In this document: in pieces, positions 1-6,735 of the stretch
Layout of the letters: every line of letters starts with the position of its first letter
How positions within the stretch are numbered: the first letter of the stretch is position 1
DNA from: a virus
DNA: 30,043 bases
Strand: one strand, 5' to 3'
IMG/VR virus record: IMGVR_UViG_3300021197_001082
Location: 1-30,043 of that record
Program-made: the position numbers and the translations under genes
Notes under the pieces: model-generated
Database searches by the model: none
What the model was told of the DNA's origin: nothing
Seen by the model: only the letters and a program-made list of their open reading frames with translations

Positions 1-112
1 ACTGCATCGTGGTCATAAGTATATGTAATACCTTTTTTGTTAGTGAATGTAATGATTGCTGATTTACCGATTAATGTTTTAGAGATAACGAATCTTGATT
101 TAGTAATTTTCA
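1..112 (-). CDS. 5' part of a leftward gene, function unknown (runs off the left edge)
   Basis: Reading the minus strand from the ATG at 112-110 gives 37 complete codons with no stop before the edge. The protein begins MKITKSRFVISKTL and continues through SAIITFTNKKGITYTYDHDA, a mix of short basic and beta-prone segments. It is the only gene seen on this strand, and its start faces the rightward gene block across the 113-401 control region. In many Bacteroidetes phages early or replication genes and late or virion genes form two divergent blocks, so this may be the first gene of the opposite block; that is inference. I do not recognise the family. The start codon is preceded, on its strand, by an A/T-rich leader without a Shine-Dalgarno sequence, like the other genes here. 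Confidence 0.55.
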
Positions 113-258
113 TAATGTAATTAGTTTAATTTAGTTAATGTATTAGTTTATATTTGTTACAGTAATATTATCCAAATCGATTCGTATTTGATTTGCAAAG
201 TAAATATATGAAATAAATGAAGGCGGGGGCGGGTAAACTATTTGGCTTTTGTAGGAGA

Positions 259-281
259 GGGAGGGGAGGGGGGTAGGGGGG
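259..281 (+). promoter_or_regulatory. Potential G-quadruplex motif
   Basis: Four G-runs of 3, 4, 6 and 6 bases are separated by loops of only 1, 1 and 2 bases (GGG at 259-261, GGGG at 263-266, GGGGGG at 268-273, GGGGGG at 276-281). This fits the classic G3+N1-7 quadruplex rule with very short, stable loops. Another G-rich patch (GGCGGGGGCGGG) lies just upstream at 222-233. The rest of the window is AT-rich, so this is a sharp local composition change. The motif is on the non-template strand for the rightward genes and could affect transcription, replication start or packaging. Confidence 0.7.
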
Positions 282-316
282 CTACGCTATACCCCTATAT
301 TTACAATAACTTTTTA

Positions 317-364
317 TGTGACAATAGGCTATTAAGAAAGTAAGAGTAAGGGGCAACTGTCACA
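317..364. repeat. Inverted repeat TGTGACA / TGTCACA, possible operator
   Basis: TGTGACA at 317-323 is exactly the reverse complement of TGTCACA at 358-364, with 34 bases between. It lies 38 bases upstream of the first rightward start codon. It could bind a dimeric or looping regulator, but a 7-base arm pair can occur by chance in a region of this size. Confidence 0.25.
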
Positions 365-401
365 CTTTTAACATATTTACTATGCAAGTAATAATATAAG
401 C

Positions 402-584
402 ATGGCATACAAAATGAGTGGTCCTTTATTCTTCAGTGACCCTGATAACAAGAAAGAAGAACGTAGAGAGAATAAACAAACGAGAAGGCTTAAGCGTTTA
501 AGAAGACTTGAGGCTAAAGGTAAGACCAACACTAAAAGATACGATAGGTTGAAAGACAAAGTATATAATCCTTTCGGTAAGTAA
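402..584 (+). CDS. Small basic protein, function unknown
   Basis: A 60-residue protein, first of the rightward block. After MAYKMSGPLFFSDPDN it is dominated by Arg and Lys (for example RRLKRLRRLEAKGK) and ends NPFGK. The charge pattern suggests nucleic-acid or capsid-interior contact, but no family is recognised. Its N-terminus MA(Y/F)K(M/L) recurs in two other small proteins of this window, at 5655 and 6028. The stop codon overlaps the next start as TAATG, suggesting coupled translation. The upstream leader (ATAATATAAGC) has no Shine-Dalgarno sequence. Confidence 0.7.
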   Translation: MAYKMSGPLFFSDPDNKKEERRENKQTRRLKRLRRLEAKGKTNTKRYDRLKDKVYNPFGK

Positions 585-820
585 TGCCAAAGCAGAAGCT
601 ATCACCTAAAGCTGCTGCAGCTAAAAAGAAAAGAGATCTAGCATTTGCTAAGACCTTTGCTCGTAAACGCAAGAAAGCAGAGAACCAAAGATTAAGAAGA
701 GCTGCCATTAAGTCAGGTAGAAATATAAAAGGTAAAGACTACGATCATAAAGATGGTAAGTTTAAATCCGTTAAGGCTAATCGTGGTAACGATGGCAAAG
801 GAACTAAAAAAGAAAGATAA
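584..820 (+). CDS. Small lysine-rich protein, function unknown
   Basis: A 78-residue protein starting at the TAATG junction with the gene before. It is extremely basic throughout (stretches such as AAAAKKKRD, ARKRKKAENQRLRR, KGTKKER) and should carry a strong positive charge and be partly disordered. Such proteins in phages can be DNA-condensing or minor head proteins, but nothing here decides between these. The next gene begins only two bases after its stop, so it is part of the same operon. No homologous family recognised. Confidence 0.7.
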   Translation: MPKQKLSPKAAAAKKKRDLAFAKTFARKRKKAENQRLRRAAIKSGRNIKGKDYDHKDGKFKSVKANRGNDGKGTKKER

Positions 821-822
821 AC

Positions 823-1866
823 ATGTACAAACCATTAAGAAAACGTAAGATGGGTTCTTATACAAGTAGTCTTCGAAAGATTATTAACGACGAAGTAGAG
901 AATAAAATTTCAGCGCTTAAGAAAGAAGATGTTGATCCACCAAGTAAAGAACAAGAAGGCTTTACTACATTTGACTACGATTACGGTCCAACACTTGAAG
1001 CTCCAGAAGATTATTATAGTGAAACTAGTACTATGTCAAAAGAAGAGTTTGAAAAAGAAATGGGCTCTGACCAAGTTGACATACAAAATAAAAGATACAC
1101 GGCTGAGCAATGGAACAAAGAAGCAGAAGAGGTATCTTTTGATAATCTAACACCCGAGCAGAAAACGTCTTTGGACAATTTTTACGGAGAAGATATTGAA
1201 AAAAGAAAAGGTACAAAAATACTTAAAAAAGATAATAAGTTTTATTTGGATCAAGGGGACTACCATACAGACGAAAGTGGTGTAACTAAGCCGATGGAAA
1301 TAACAGACCCGGCGTTCAATCAAGCTCCTGACAAATCTGAACCTGGAGTAGAAGAAAGAAGCGAGCCAACTATAGGAGCAGTGAACTTAGCTGACGTTTT
1401 AGGCTACGGGGATGATGGACGATTACAAAACATGTCTGCAAATGACCAAAAGTTTTTTAATACAAAATTCAGCGAAGACAATGAGGCTCTTAATATTTTA
1501 AGTGATCAAAAATTTATAAAAAAGTCGCGTAAACAGTATGAAAAAGCGATGAAGGGCAAGAAAAACAAACAACCTTTCGGTAAATGGCTAATGAACCAAT
1601 CACACCCTGAGTTAGGTGGTAAAATTATGAACGCCGCTAGACAATGGGAGGGCGATCAAGCAACTGATACAGACAGCTCTGGAGAAACGCAAGATCAAAG
1701 AGTAATAAAAGGACCAAGTCAAACTAGAGGGGTAAGTCCAGGTCAAGAACAAAGTCCAGAAACAATAGGTCAATTTAACATGAATAGAAACGCATCGTCA
1801 AAAGGGCAATCTAAGATGATTAAAGCTTTTGGTAAACCGATGTCATTTAGAAACAATAAACACTAG
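823..1866 (+). CDS. Charged, probably partly disordered protein, function unknown
   Basis: A 347-residue protein with a basic N-terminus (MYKPLRKRKMGSYTSSLRK), a long acidic middle rich in Glu, Asp and Lys, and a short region with better-ordered composition at about residues 185-285 (AVNLADVLGYGDDGR; KKNKQPFGKWLMNQSHPELG). The last part is Ser/Gln/Gly-rich and ends FGKPMSFRNNKH. No enzyme motif, signal peptide or membrane segment is visible. It sits between small basic genes and another small gene four bases downstream. It could be a minor virion or scaffold-like protein; that is a guess from composition only. Confidence 0.65.
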   Translation: MYKPLRKRKMGSYTSSLRKIINDEVENKISALKKEDVDPPSKEQEGFTTFDYDYGPTLEAPEDYYSETSTMSKEEFEKEMGSDQVDIQNKRYTAEQWNKEAEEVSFDNLTPEQKTSLDNFYGEDIEKRKGTKILKKDNKFYLDQGDYHTDESGVTKPMEITDPAFNQAPDKSEPGVEERSEPTIGAVNLADVLGYGDDGRLQNMSANDQKFFNTKFSEDNEALNILSDQKFIKKSRKQYEKAMKGKKNKQPFGKWLMNQSHPELGGKIMNAARQWEGDQATDTDSSGETQDQRVIKGPSQTRGVSPGQEQSPETIGQFNMNRNASSKGQSKMIKAFGKPMSFRNNKH

Positions 1867-1870
1867 AAAT

Positions 1871-2116
1871 ATGTACAACTACAAAACAAAATTACCAGGC
1901 ATCGATAGATCGTCTGACAAAAACAAAATGGGTAGAGCTAACTCTTCTGCTTTGCAAAAGGGCACTAGAGAATACACTAACGTAGGTTCTTCGCCTGGTA
2001 AATTTATGGGCATGGGATTAATGGGTAAAGCAGCTAAAGCTATAGCTCCTGGAGCAGTAGAGAAGTTGAAAGGGACAAAACTTGGCGGTATAGTTGGTAA
2101 ATTCATGGGAATGTAA
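1871..2116 (+). CDS. Small Gly/Met-rich protein, function unknown
   Basis: I place the start at the ATG at 1871, four bases after the previous stop, rather than at an upstream in-frame codon at 1829 that would overlap the previous gene. The 81-residue product begins MYNYKTKLPGIDRSSDKNKM. Its second half is Gly/Ala/Met/Lys-rich and contains GKFMGM twice, once internally and once as the exact C-terminus, flanking an amphipathic stretch (GKAAKAIAPGAVEKLKG). This could be a membrane- or capsid-binding peptide, but no family is recognised. Confidence 0.6.
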   Translation: MYNYKTKLPGIDRSSDKNKMGRANSSALQKGTREYTNVGSSPGKFMGMGLMGKAAKAIAPGAVEKLKGTKLGGIVGKFMGM

Positions 2117-2163
2117 GGTGACTATAACCAAGTACACTAATTATTAACCTAAAACCAAAAATT

Positions 2164-2460
2164 ATGACGTACCTATATTACCAATCTACCACAACAACCG
2201 GTAGTGAAGCAAAAGCAAACGAAAAAACTAAGAAGCAGTGGTCACATTTAGCTAACAAAAGCAACTGGAGAATAACCCAATTGCCAAACGGCTACTATCA
2301 AACTGAGGTTTCTAACCCAGATAACGAAAACTGGCACGATGTAACGCGCAGAGAGACGTTAGAAGGAGCAGAATCAGCAATAGATGGAAGTGTTGAGCAC
2401 TTTACTAAGAAAATAGAGGCTACGAAAGGCCCTAAAGTAGTGAAAACTTTCGAAAAATAG
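2164..2460 (+). CDS. Conserved-looking small protein, function unknown
   Basis: A 98-residue, compact, globular-looking protein with aromatic and polar residues spread along it (KKQWSHLANKSNWRITQLPNG; WHDVTRRETLEGAESAIDG), unlike the disordered neighbours. It ends in a basic tail, KGPKVVKTFEK. There are 47 bases before it and 24 bases of repeated AATTT-type leader before groEL, so it probably shares the groEL transcript. No catalytic motif, membrane segment or known DNA-binding fold can be read from it. Confidence 0.65.
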   Translation: MTYLYYQSTTTTGSEAKANEKTKKQWSHLANKSNWRITQLPNGYYQTEVSNPDNENWHDVTRRETLEGAESAIDGSVEHFTKKIEATKGPKVVKTFEK

Positions 2461-2484
2461 AATAATTTAATTTAATTTACTAAA

Positions 2485-4050
2485 ATGGAATACAATTTAC
2501 CAAGTGAAATTGTCAAAGACCTAAACTTTGGCGATGATGCTAAAACAAAAGTAATGAAAGGCGTAGAAAAGCTTGCTAGAGCTGTTGCTTCTACGCTAGG
2601 AGCCTCTGGAAAATGCGTAATTTACGAAGACGCCAGAGGAATGCCTGTTATAACTAAAGACGGAGTCACCGTTGCACAATCAGTAGTACTATATGATCCA
2701 GTAGAAAACCTAGGAGCAACTCTTATTAAAGAAGCTGCTAGTAAAACTGTAAACGAAGCTGGAGACGGAACAACTACAGCCACGGTGTTGGCTTCGGCTT
2801 TACTAGGTCACATATACAATCGAATGGACAAAGCTACTATTAGAGATATAAAACTAGGGTTAGACTCTGGTTTAGATAAAATACTAAAGTATCTTGAATC
2901 TATAACTATAGAAGTTAGTGATAAGACACTAGAACACGTGGCGGCTATATCATGTAATAACGATAATGAGCTTGGGGAGATAATTGCTGAGGCTTACCAA
3001 AAAGTAGGTAAAGACGGCGTTGTTTTAATGGAGGGCTCTGGAACAGAAGAAACTTACGTGGAGCTAGTTGATGGCGTTCAAGTTGACTGTGGGCTTACAT
3101 CTCCACACTTTGTGACTAATACTGAAAAGCAAAAAGCAGAGCTAGAATCACCACTTGTATTAATATGCATGTCTGAAATACCTAATGTTAGAAAAATACA
3201 AAGTATATTAGAATATGTTATAAAAAACAATAGATCACTACTTATTGTCGCGCCTGTGTCACAGCAAGTCAAGTCAGCGCTTTTAATGAATAAGGTTAAA
3301 GGTAACATAAAAATCAACATTATTGATCTACCAGGCTTTGGTCAAGGTAAAAAAGATACATGTGAAGATTTAGCCATACTAACAGGTGCTACACTTTTTA
3401 ACGAAGAGCTTGGTGATGATTTAGATGCAATGACACCTGAAGACTTAGGAGAAGTTGAATACTCTGAAACAGACGATAAACACACAGTTATAACCTTAGA
3501 TGACGTAGCTGTTGAAATAGAAGAAAGACTAGACGAAGTACATAAGAAGGTTGCTTCAGAGAAAAACGGTTTTTTTAAGAAAAAGCTAGAAGAAAGACTA
3601 GCTATGCTATCTGGCTCAGTTGGAATAATAAAAGTAGGTGCTGGATCTAAAGTAGAGTTAAAAGAAAAGAAGGACAGAGTAGAAGATGCGATACATGCTA
3701 CTAAAGCTGCTTTAAAGGAAGGTATAGTACCAGGTGGTGGTATTGCACTTCTTAATTCATCTCAAAAAATTAAACCCGATGGAGTTGGTGAAGAGTGCTT
3801 GCTGTTCGCGGCTATGGCTCCTTTCGCTACAATTATGTTAAACGCTGGATTAAACACTACAACAGTGCCAACCAAAGAAGGTACAGGAGTAAATGTTATT
3901 GACGGAAAGAAAACAGACATGATTAAAGCTGGTATCATAGATCCTGTGTTAGTAACTAAGTCGGCGTTAAAAAATGCGGTTAGCGTAGTTAAAACTATTA
4001 TATCTGCAGATTGTGTAATTTCAAACATGAGAACAGATGAAAGCAGTTAA
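2485..4050 (+). CDS. groEL: Phage-encoded chaperonin GroEL (Hsp60)
   Basis: A 521-residue group I chaperonin subunit, which forms ring complexes that fold proteins in an ATP-driven cage. The signature elements are present in order: TKDGVTVA (K58, D59), GDGTTTAT (93-100, nucleotide-binding Asp at 94), the apical region around [26 protein letters not shown] with the catalytic Asp at 401 (equivalent to D398 of E. coli), PGGG at 416-419, and GIIDP with Asp 486. E. coli GroEL has 548 residues; here the C-terminal Gly-Gly-Met tail is missing and the protein ends RTDESS. The nucleotide-contact loop reads TLGASGKCV instead of the usual TLGPKGRNV. ATPase residues look intact, so it is probably active. 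groES overlaps its end by 14 bases. Likely clients are virion proteins (inference). Confidence 0.96.
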   Translation: MEYNLPSEIVKDLNFGDDAKTKVMKGVEKLARAVASTLGASGKCVIYEDARGMPVITKDGVTVAQSVVLYDPVENLGATLIKEAASKTVNEAGDGTTTATVLASALLGHIYNRMDKATIRDIKLGLDSGLDKILKYLESITIEVSDKTLEHVAAISCNNDNELGEIIAEAYQKVGKDGVVLMEGSGTEETYVELVDGVQVDCGLTSPHFVTNTEKQKAELESPLVLICMSEIPNVRKIQSILEYVIKNNRSLLIVAPVSQQVKSALLMNKVKGNIKINIIDLPGFGQGKKDTCEDLAILTGATLFNEELGDDLDAMTPEDLGEVEYSETDDKHTVITLDDVAVEIEERLDEVHKKVASEKNGFFKKKLEERLAMLSGSVGIIKVGAGSKVELKEKKDRVEDAIHATKAALKEGIVPGGGIALLNSSQKIKPDGVGEECLLFAAMAPFATIMLNAGLNTTTVPTKEGTGVNVIDGKKTDMIKAGIIDPVLVTKSALKNAVSVVKTIISADCVISNMRTDESS

Positions 4051-4297
4051 TCATTACGTAGTAGTTGACAAAATAAAATCTACAGAAGAAAGAAAAGTTG
4101 GAGGCTTAATTATAAGCGAAGAAGACGATCAAGAGAATAGATATTTCAAAGGAACAGTTATATCTGTTGGCAATTTAGTAGAGGGTATAAAGGATAAGGA
4201 TATTGTATGGTATGATCGCCATGCTGGTCACGGAATAGAATTTAAAGATAAGTTTTACTTTGTAATCAAAGCAGGTGATATTGTACTAGTAGATTAA
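4037..4297 (+). CDS. groES: Co-chaperonin GroES (Hsp10), short form
   Basis: An 86-residue co-chaperonin that should cap the GroEL ring encoded just upstream. It starts inside the end of groEL (14-base overlap), so the pair is translationally linked, in the reverse of the usual bacterial order. The N-terminal strand (YVVVDKIKS) is followed by a mobile loop containing GGLII at 22-26, the counterpart of the GGIVL contact with GroEL. The barrel core includes FKGTVISVGN and GDIVLVD. Between VGN and the next strand (KDKDIVWYD) only a few residues remain, where E. coli GroES has the roof hairpin. Phage T4 gp31 is also known to lack this roof and gives a larger folding chamber. The assignment is strong; the roof loss is read by eye. 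Confidence 0.92.
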   Translation: MKAVNHYVVVDKIKSTEERKVGGLIISEEDDQENRYFKGTVISVGNLVEGIKDKDIVWYDRHAGHGIEFKDKFYFVIKAGDIVLVD

Positions 4298-4375
4298 ACA
4301 TAAACCATAAACTTTAATCCTTAAACACAAAATCTTTAAACAAATTATTTATTAATCACTTAAAAATTAAAAAAA

Positions 4376-4810
4376 ATGGCAAGTGCAGTAACAATTGGGG
4401 CTAAAGGCCCTTACTTATACTTCGCGGAAGCAGAAGTAGCAACAACGACTGAAGCTATCATGGTGCCGGCTAACTCTTATTTAGGAGCTAACCCAACTGG
4501 TGATACATCTTTAGTTTTATCGTTTGCAGACGTAGTAGGTACAGACACAGTAAACACTGTAACCTTAACAATCGCAACTGATACTCATAAGGTAGTAATG
4601 GCGGCTTTAGCTGAAATTATTAACTCAAATCCTAACAAAGCTAACAACGGAGTAATAGTTGTAGCAGATGCAGAAGATACAACAGCTAAAGAACTTACTA
4701 CAGCTACAGGTGGCGCTGGTACATCGTACGATCCAGCTGTATTTGGAACTAAAACCGCTGTTTATCACAAAGCGTTTAGAGGTAATGTAACTGGCGTAGC
4801 AATCGCTTAA
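4376..4810 (+). CDS. Probable virion structural protein (paralogue A)
   Basis: A 144-residue, Ala/Thr/Val-rich, beta-prone protein without catalytic motifs. It has GPYLYFAEAE near the start, then PANSYLGANPTGDTSLVLSF, then a helix-like stretch VVMAALAEIINSNPNKANNG followed by VIVVAD. The same order of elements is seen in the next gene, so the two are paralogues. A 78-base A-rich leader ending TTAAAAAAAATGG suggests strong translation. The position before the head genes and the composition fit a capsid decoration or other abundant virion protein, but this is inference; no named family is assigned. Confidence 0.7.
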   Translation: MASAVTIGAKGPYLYFAEAEVATTTEAIMVPANSYLGANPTGDTSLVLSFADVVGTDTVNTVTLTIATDTHKVVMAALAEIINSNPNKANNGVIVVADAEDTTAKELTTATGGAGTSYDPAVFGTKTAVYHKAFRGNVTGVAIA

Positions 4811-4836
4811 TTTGTAACTAAATAAAAAATAGAAAA

Positions 4837-5211
4837 ATGGAAAATTATTTATATTTCTCAGACAGCGATGGAGCAGATGCTACAGGCGACGCAGGTATGT
4901 GGCCAGCTTCAAGATTTATTGGAGTAAGCCCTGCTTCAGGTACTACTACAGAAGTTTACTTTGAAGGTCAGACTGGTGTTGGTGATGGTGTTGATAAAAT
5001 TGTTTTAACACACTTAAACTCAGGCACAGTATTAGACGATCAAGCAGATTTAAAAGGCCACAAGTGTCAGCAAATAGCTAATGCTATTTCAAGCTTGCTA
5101 AACGCACATCCTCACGGAGGTAAATTGCACACTGTTGTTGACTTAACTGAAAGTATTACAGCGGCTGGTATGCCAACTATTTCAACAGTAGCTATTACTA
5201 TTGACTCGTAA
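4837..5211 (+). CDS. Probable virion structural protein (paralogue B)
   Basis: A 124-residue protein that aligns by eye with the preceding one: YLYFSDSD at the start, PASRFIGVSPASGTTTEVYF, then a DKIVLTHLNSG strand, a helix QQIANAISSLLNAHPHGGK and a closing strand TVVDLTES. The shared pattern is an N-terminal YLYF strand, a PA(N/S)xxxGxxP loop, and an AIxxxLNxHP/EIINSNP helix. It lacks the Gly/Thr-rich C-terminal extension of paralogue A. Together they look like a tandem duplication of a small beta-sandwich virion protein; the exact virion role is unknown. Confidence 0.7.
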   Translation: MENYLYFSDSDGADATGDAGMWPASRFIGVSPASGTTTEVYFEGQTGVGDGVDKIVLTHLNSGTVLDDQADLKGHKCQQIANAISSLLNAHPHGGKLHTVVDLTESITAAGMPTISTVAITIDS

Positions 5212-5214
5212 TAA

Positions 5215-5655
5215 ATGAGATTAACCTCTCACGACTTACGTGAATTACAAATCCTAAAGTATTACAGGCTCACTAGAAAGTGGGCTTGTAAGACTTACGG
5301 GTTAACAGATGCTGATCTTGAACTCTTAATATACTTAGACTGCAAGAACAGATTTACAAGACAAGAATTTATTGATGGTACTTACACCATGAGCTGGGAT
5401 AAAACTCGGTGGGACAAGTTAAGAAAATTAGGCTGGATTGAGGTTTGGAGACATAGAAATCGTACAACGATAAAGTATAGCGTATATAAAACCTCTTTTA
5501 AATGCAGCCAACTTATAAGTAGAATATACAGGATGTTACTAGGTGAAGAAGATATACCAACATCAGAAAGAAGTGTATTCTATAATAATAAATCGTATAC
5601 AGATAAAGTTTTTAATAAAGCTATAGATGATATGATAAAAGACTCGGATAGATAA
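5215..5655 (+). CDS. Winged-helix-like (MarR-type?) protein
   Basis: A 146-residue basic protein. The N-terminal half is helical (LRELQILKYYRLTRKW; GLTDADLELLIYLDC), followed by FTRQEFIDG, a recognition-helix-like segment (SWDKTRWDKLRKLGWIEVW) and a two-stranded wing-like part (RHRNRTTIKYSVYKTS), then a C-terminal helix. That order matches a winged helix-turn-helix as in MarR-like proteins. It may regulate late transcription or bind DNA during packaging. Its stop overlaps the next start as TAATG. The fold is inferred by eye, without a profile search. Confidence 0.6.
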   Translation: MRLTSHDLRELQILKYYRLTRKWACKTYGLTDADLELLIYLDCKNRFTRQEFIDGTYTMSWDKTRWDKLRKLGWIEVWRHRNRTTIKYSVYKTSFKCSQLISRIYRMLLGEEDIPTSERSVFYNNKSYTDKVFNKAIDDMIKDSDR

Positions 5656-6023
5656 TGGCGTTTAAACTAGGTAGCAACAAAGGCAATAAAGACTTTAAAC
5701 TTAAGATCGGTGGAACACACGAAACAATAGGTGGTTGCAGGATTGAAAGGGTTGAGCTACCAGAAGGTGTCATGGGTGAAGCTCATAAAGAAGGTGTGAT
5801 ATATATAAGTAACGCTATCGATCCTGAAAGCGAGCAATACAGAAGAGTACTTCAGCACGAGATGAAACACATGACTCACATGAAGCTTGGTAGAGTAGAT
5901 TATGACGACGATTATGTTTATTGGGACGGAGATAAGCACGAGAGAAAAGACGGTTATATTAACTACGAAGGTAAGATGTATCCAGAAGGAGACGTAGAAT
6001 TACCTTGGGAATTTGAAGACTAA
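5655..6023 (+). CDS. Small HExxH metallopeptidase-like protein
   Basis: A 122-residue protein with HEMKH at residues 68-72, matching the HExxH zinc-peptidase motif, within a helix-like segment RRVLQHEMKHMTHMKLG. A further His at 75 would give HExxHxxH; the third zinc ligand cannot be fixed by eye. Upstream strands (GVIYISNA before the helix) fit a minimal zincin layout of strand then catalytic helix. The N-terminus MAFKLGSNKG matches the MA(F/Y)K motif of two other small genes here. It lies 289 bases before a holin-like gene, so it could act in lysis, virion maturation or host-protein cleavage; none is shown. It starts at a TAATG junction. Confidence 0.6.
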   Translation: MAFKLGSNKGNKDFKLKIGGTHETIGGCRIERVELPEGVMGEAHKEGVIYISNAIDPESEQYRRVLQHEMKHMTHMKLGRVDYDDDYVYWDGDKHERKDGYINYEGKMYPEGDVELPWEFED

Positions 6024-6027
6024 AACT

Positions 6028-6315
6028 ATGGCATTTAAAATGAACAGACCGGAGAACGATGCAGTTGCTCCAGCATTAAAGAAAAACGGCGGCTATCACA
6101 AGGGTCAAGTCAACGACGCTGAGAAAGAAGAGATGAATGATAACATCGCTATGGGTAAAGGTCCAGCTAAACCTAAAGTCACGACTAGCGCTAGACCTAA
6201 GCCTAATAAAGAGTCAAATGATCCAACTTTTGAATATGGCTACGAAGAGTCTCCTAAAATAATGAAACTTAGAAGAGAAGGCTTAATACCAAATTCTCAA
6301 AATTTTAAAAAATGA
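6028..6315 (+). CDS. Small polar protein with MAFKM N-terminus, function unknown
   Basis: I choose the ATG at 6028, four bases after the previous stop, over an in-frame TTG at 6013 that would overlap the previous gene. The 95-residue product begins MAFKMNRPENDAVAPALKK, echoing MAYKMSGP of the gene at 402. It is hydrophilic, with Pro/Lys-rich KGPAKPKVTTSARPKPNK in the middle and YGYEESPKIMKLRREG near the end, and is probably largely disordered. It overlaps the next gene by four bases (ATGA). No family recognised. Confidence 0.65.
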   Translation: MAFKMNRPENDAVAPALKKNGGYHKGQVNDAEKEEMNDNIAMGKGPAKPKVTTSARPKPNKESNDPTFEYGYEESPKIMKLRREGLIPNSQNFKK

Positions 6316-6734
6316 TAAGTAATTTAGTAGGGGGTTTATTCGGCAAAGTCTTAGATAACGCAGAAGGTATACTTGATAAAGTAATTACAACTGACAAAGA
6401 GAGAGATGAAGCTAAGCTAGCGTTAAAATCAATAATGCTTGAAGCAGAACGTGAAGCTTTCGCAAAAGAGGTTGAAGATCGCAAATCTGCAAGAGATATG
6501 TATAAGGACGATGCTATTATTCAAAAGGTTTTAGCAACGTTATTTACTGTAGCATACTTTGGTATTACATTTGTAATGTTTAATTACTTTGTTACAAAGT
6601 CAATAGACTTAGGTGAATTTGAAATAAGCTTTATATCGACAATATTTGGTGCTATGAGTGCTAAAGTCAATACAATAATAGACTTCTTCTTCGGTGGAAG
6701 CTCAAAGAAAAACGAACAAATAAAAGAAAAATAA
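6312..6734 (+). CDS. Holin-like membrane protein
   Basis: A 140-residue protein with a hydrophobic N-terminal segment, a charged helical stretch (residues 27-66, rich in Glu, Lys and Arg), then two hydrophobic segments at about 72-95 (VLATLFTVAYFGITFVMF) and 103-128, and a C-terminal IIDFFFGGSSKKNEQ tail. The charged coil before the membrane helices and the FFFG(G)SS-Lys ending match the phage/gene-transfer-agent three-TM holin family (the Holin_3TM type) as I remember it. It would form inner-membrane lesions that time lysis. No recognised endolysin lies beside it; the HExxH protein two genes upstream is a possible partner by position only. Confidence 0.72.
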   Translation: MISNLVGGLFGKVLDNAEGILDKVITTDKERDEAKLALKSIMLEAEREAFAKEVEDRKSARDMYKDDAIIQKVLATLFTVAYFGITFVMFNYFVTKSIDLGEFEISFISTIFGAMSAKVNTIIDFFFGGSSKKNEQIKEK

Positions 6735-6735
6735 A

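Larger units (their letters stand above)
113..401. promoter_or_regulatory. Divergent intergenic control region
   Basis: These 289 bases have no open frame of note and separate a leftward gene from the long rightward block, so they should contain promoters for both directions. They hold an A/T-rich part (113-215), a G-rich part (221-295) with a G-quadruplex motif, and an A/T-rich part (296-401) with an inverted TGTGACA pair. I looked for the Bacteroidetes-type promoter (TTTG near -33, TAnnTTTG near -7) and saw only imperfect matches, for example TTGATTTG around 183-190, so I do not place a promoter. Confidence 0.6.

Noticed and set aside
113-401. Specific Bacteroidetes-type promoter
   Set aside because: Only imperfect TAnnTTTG matches at poor spacing were found on either strand, so no promoter was placed.
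929-1150. Open + frame inside the gene at 823-1866
   Set aside because: Fully inside a longer frame; Ile/Leu/Lys composition typical of an out-of-frame reading.
1829-1870. Upstream in-frame start for the gene at 1871
   Set aside because: It lies inside the preceding gene; the ATG at 1871 follows its stop by four bases.
6013-6027. TTG start that would lengthen the gene at 6028
   Set aside because: It overlaps the previous gene; the ATG at 6028 gives the MAFKM N-terminus shared with other genes.
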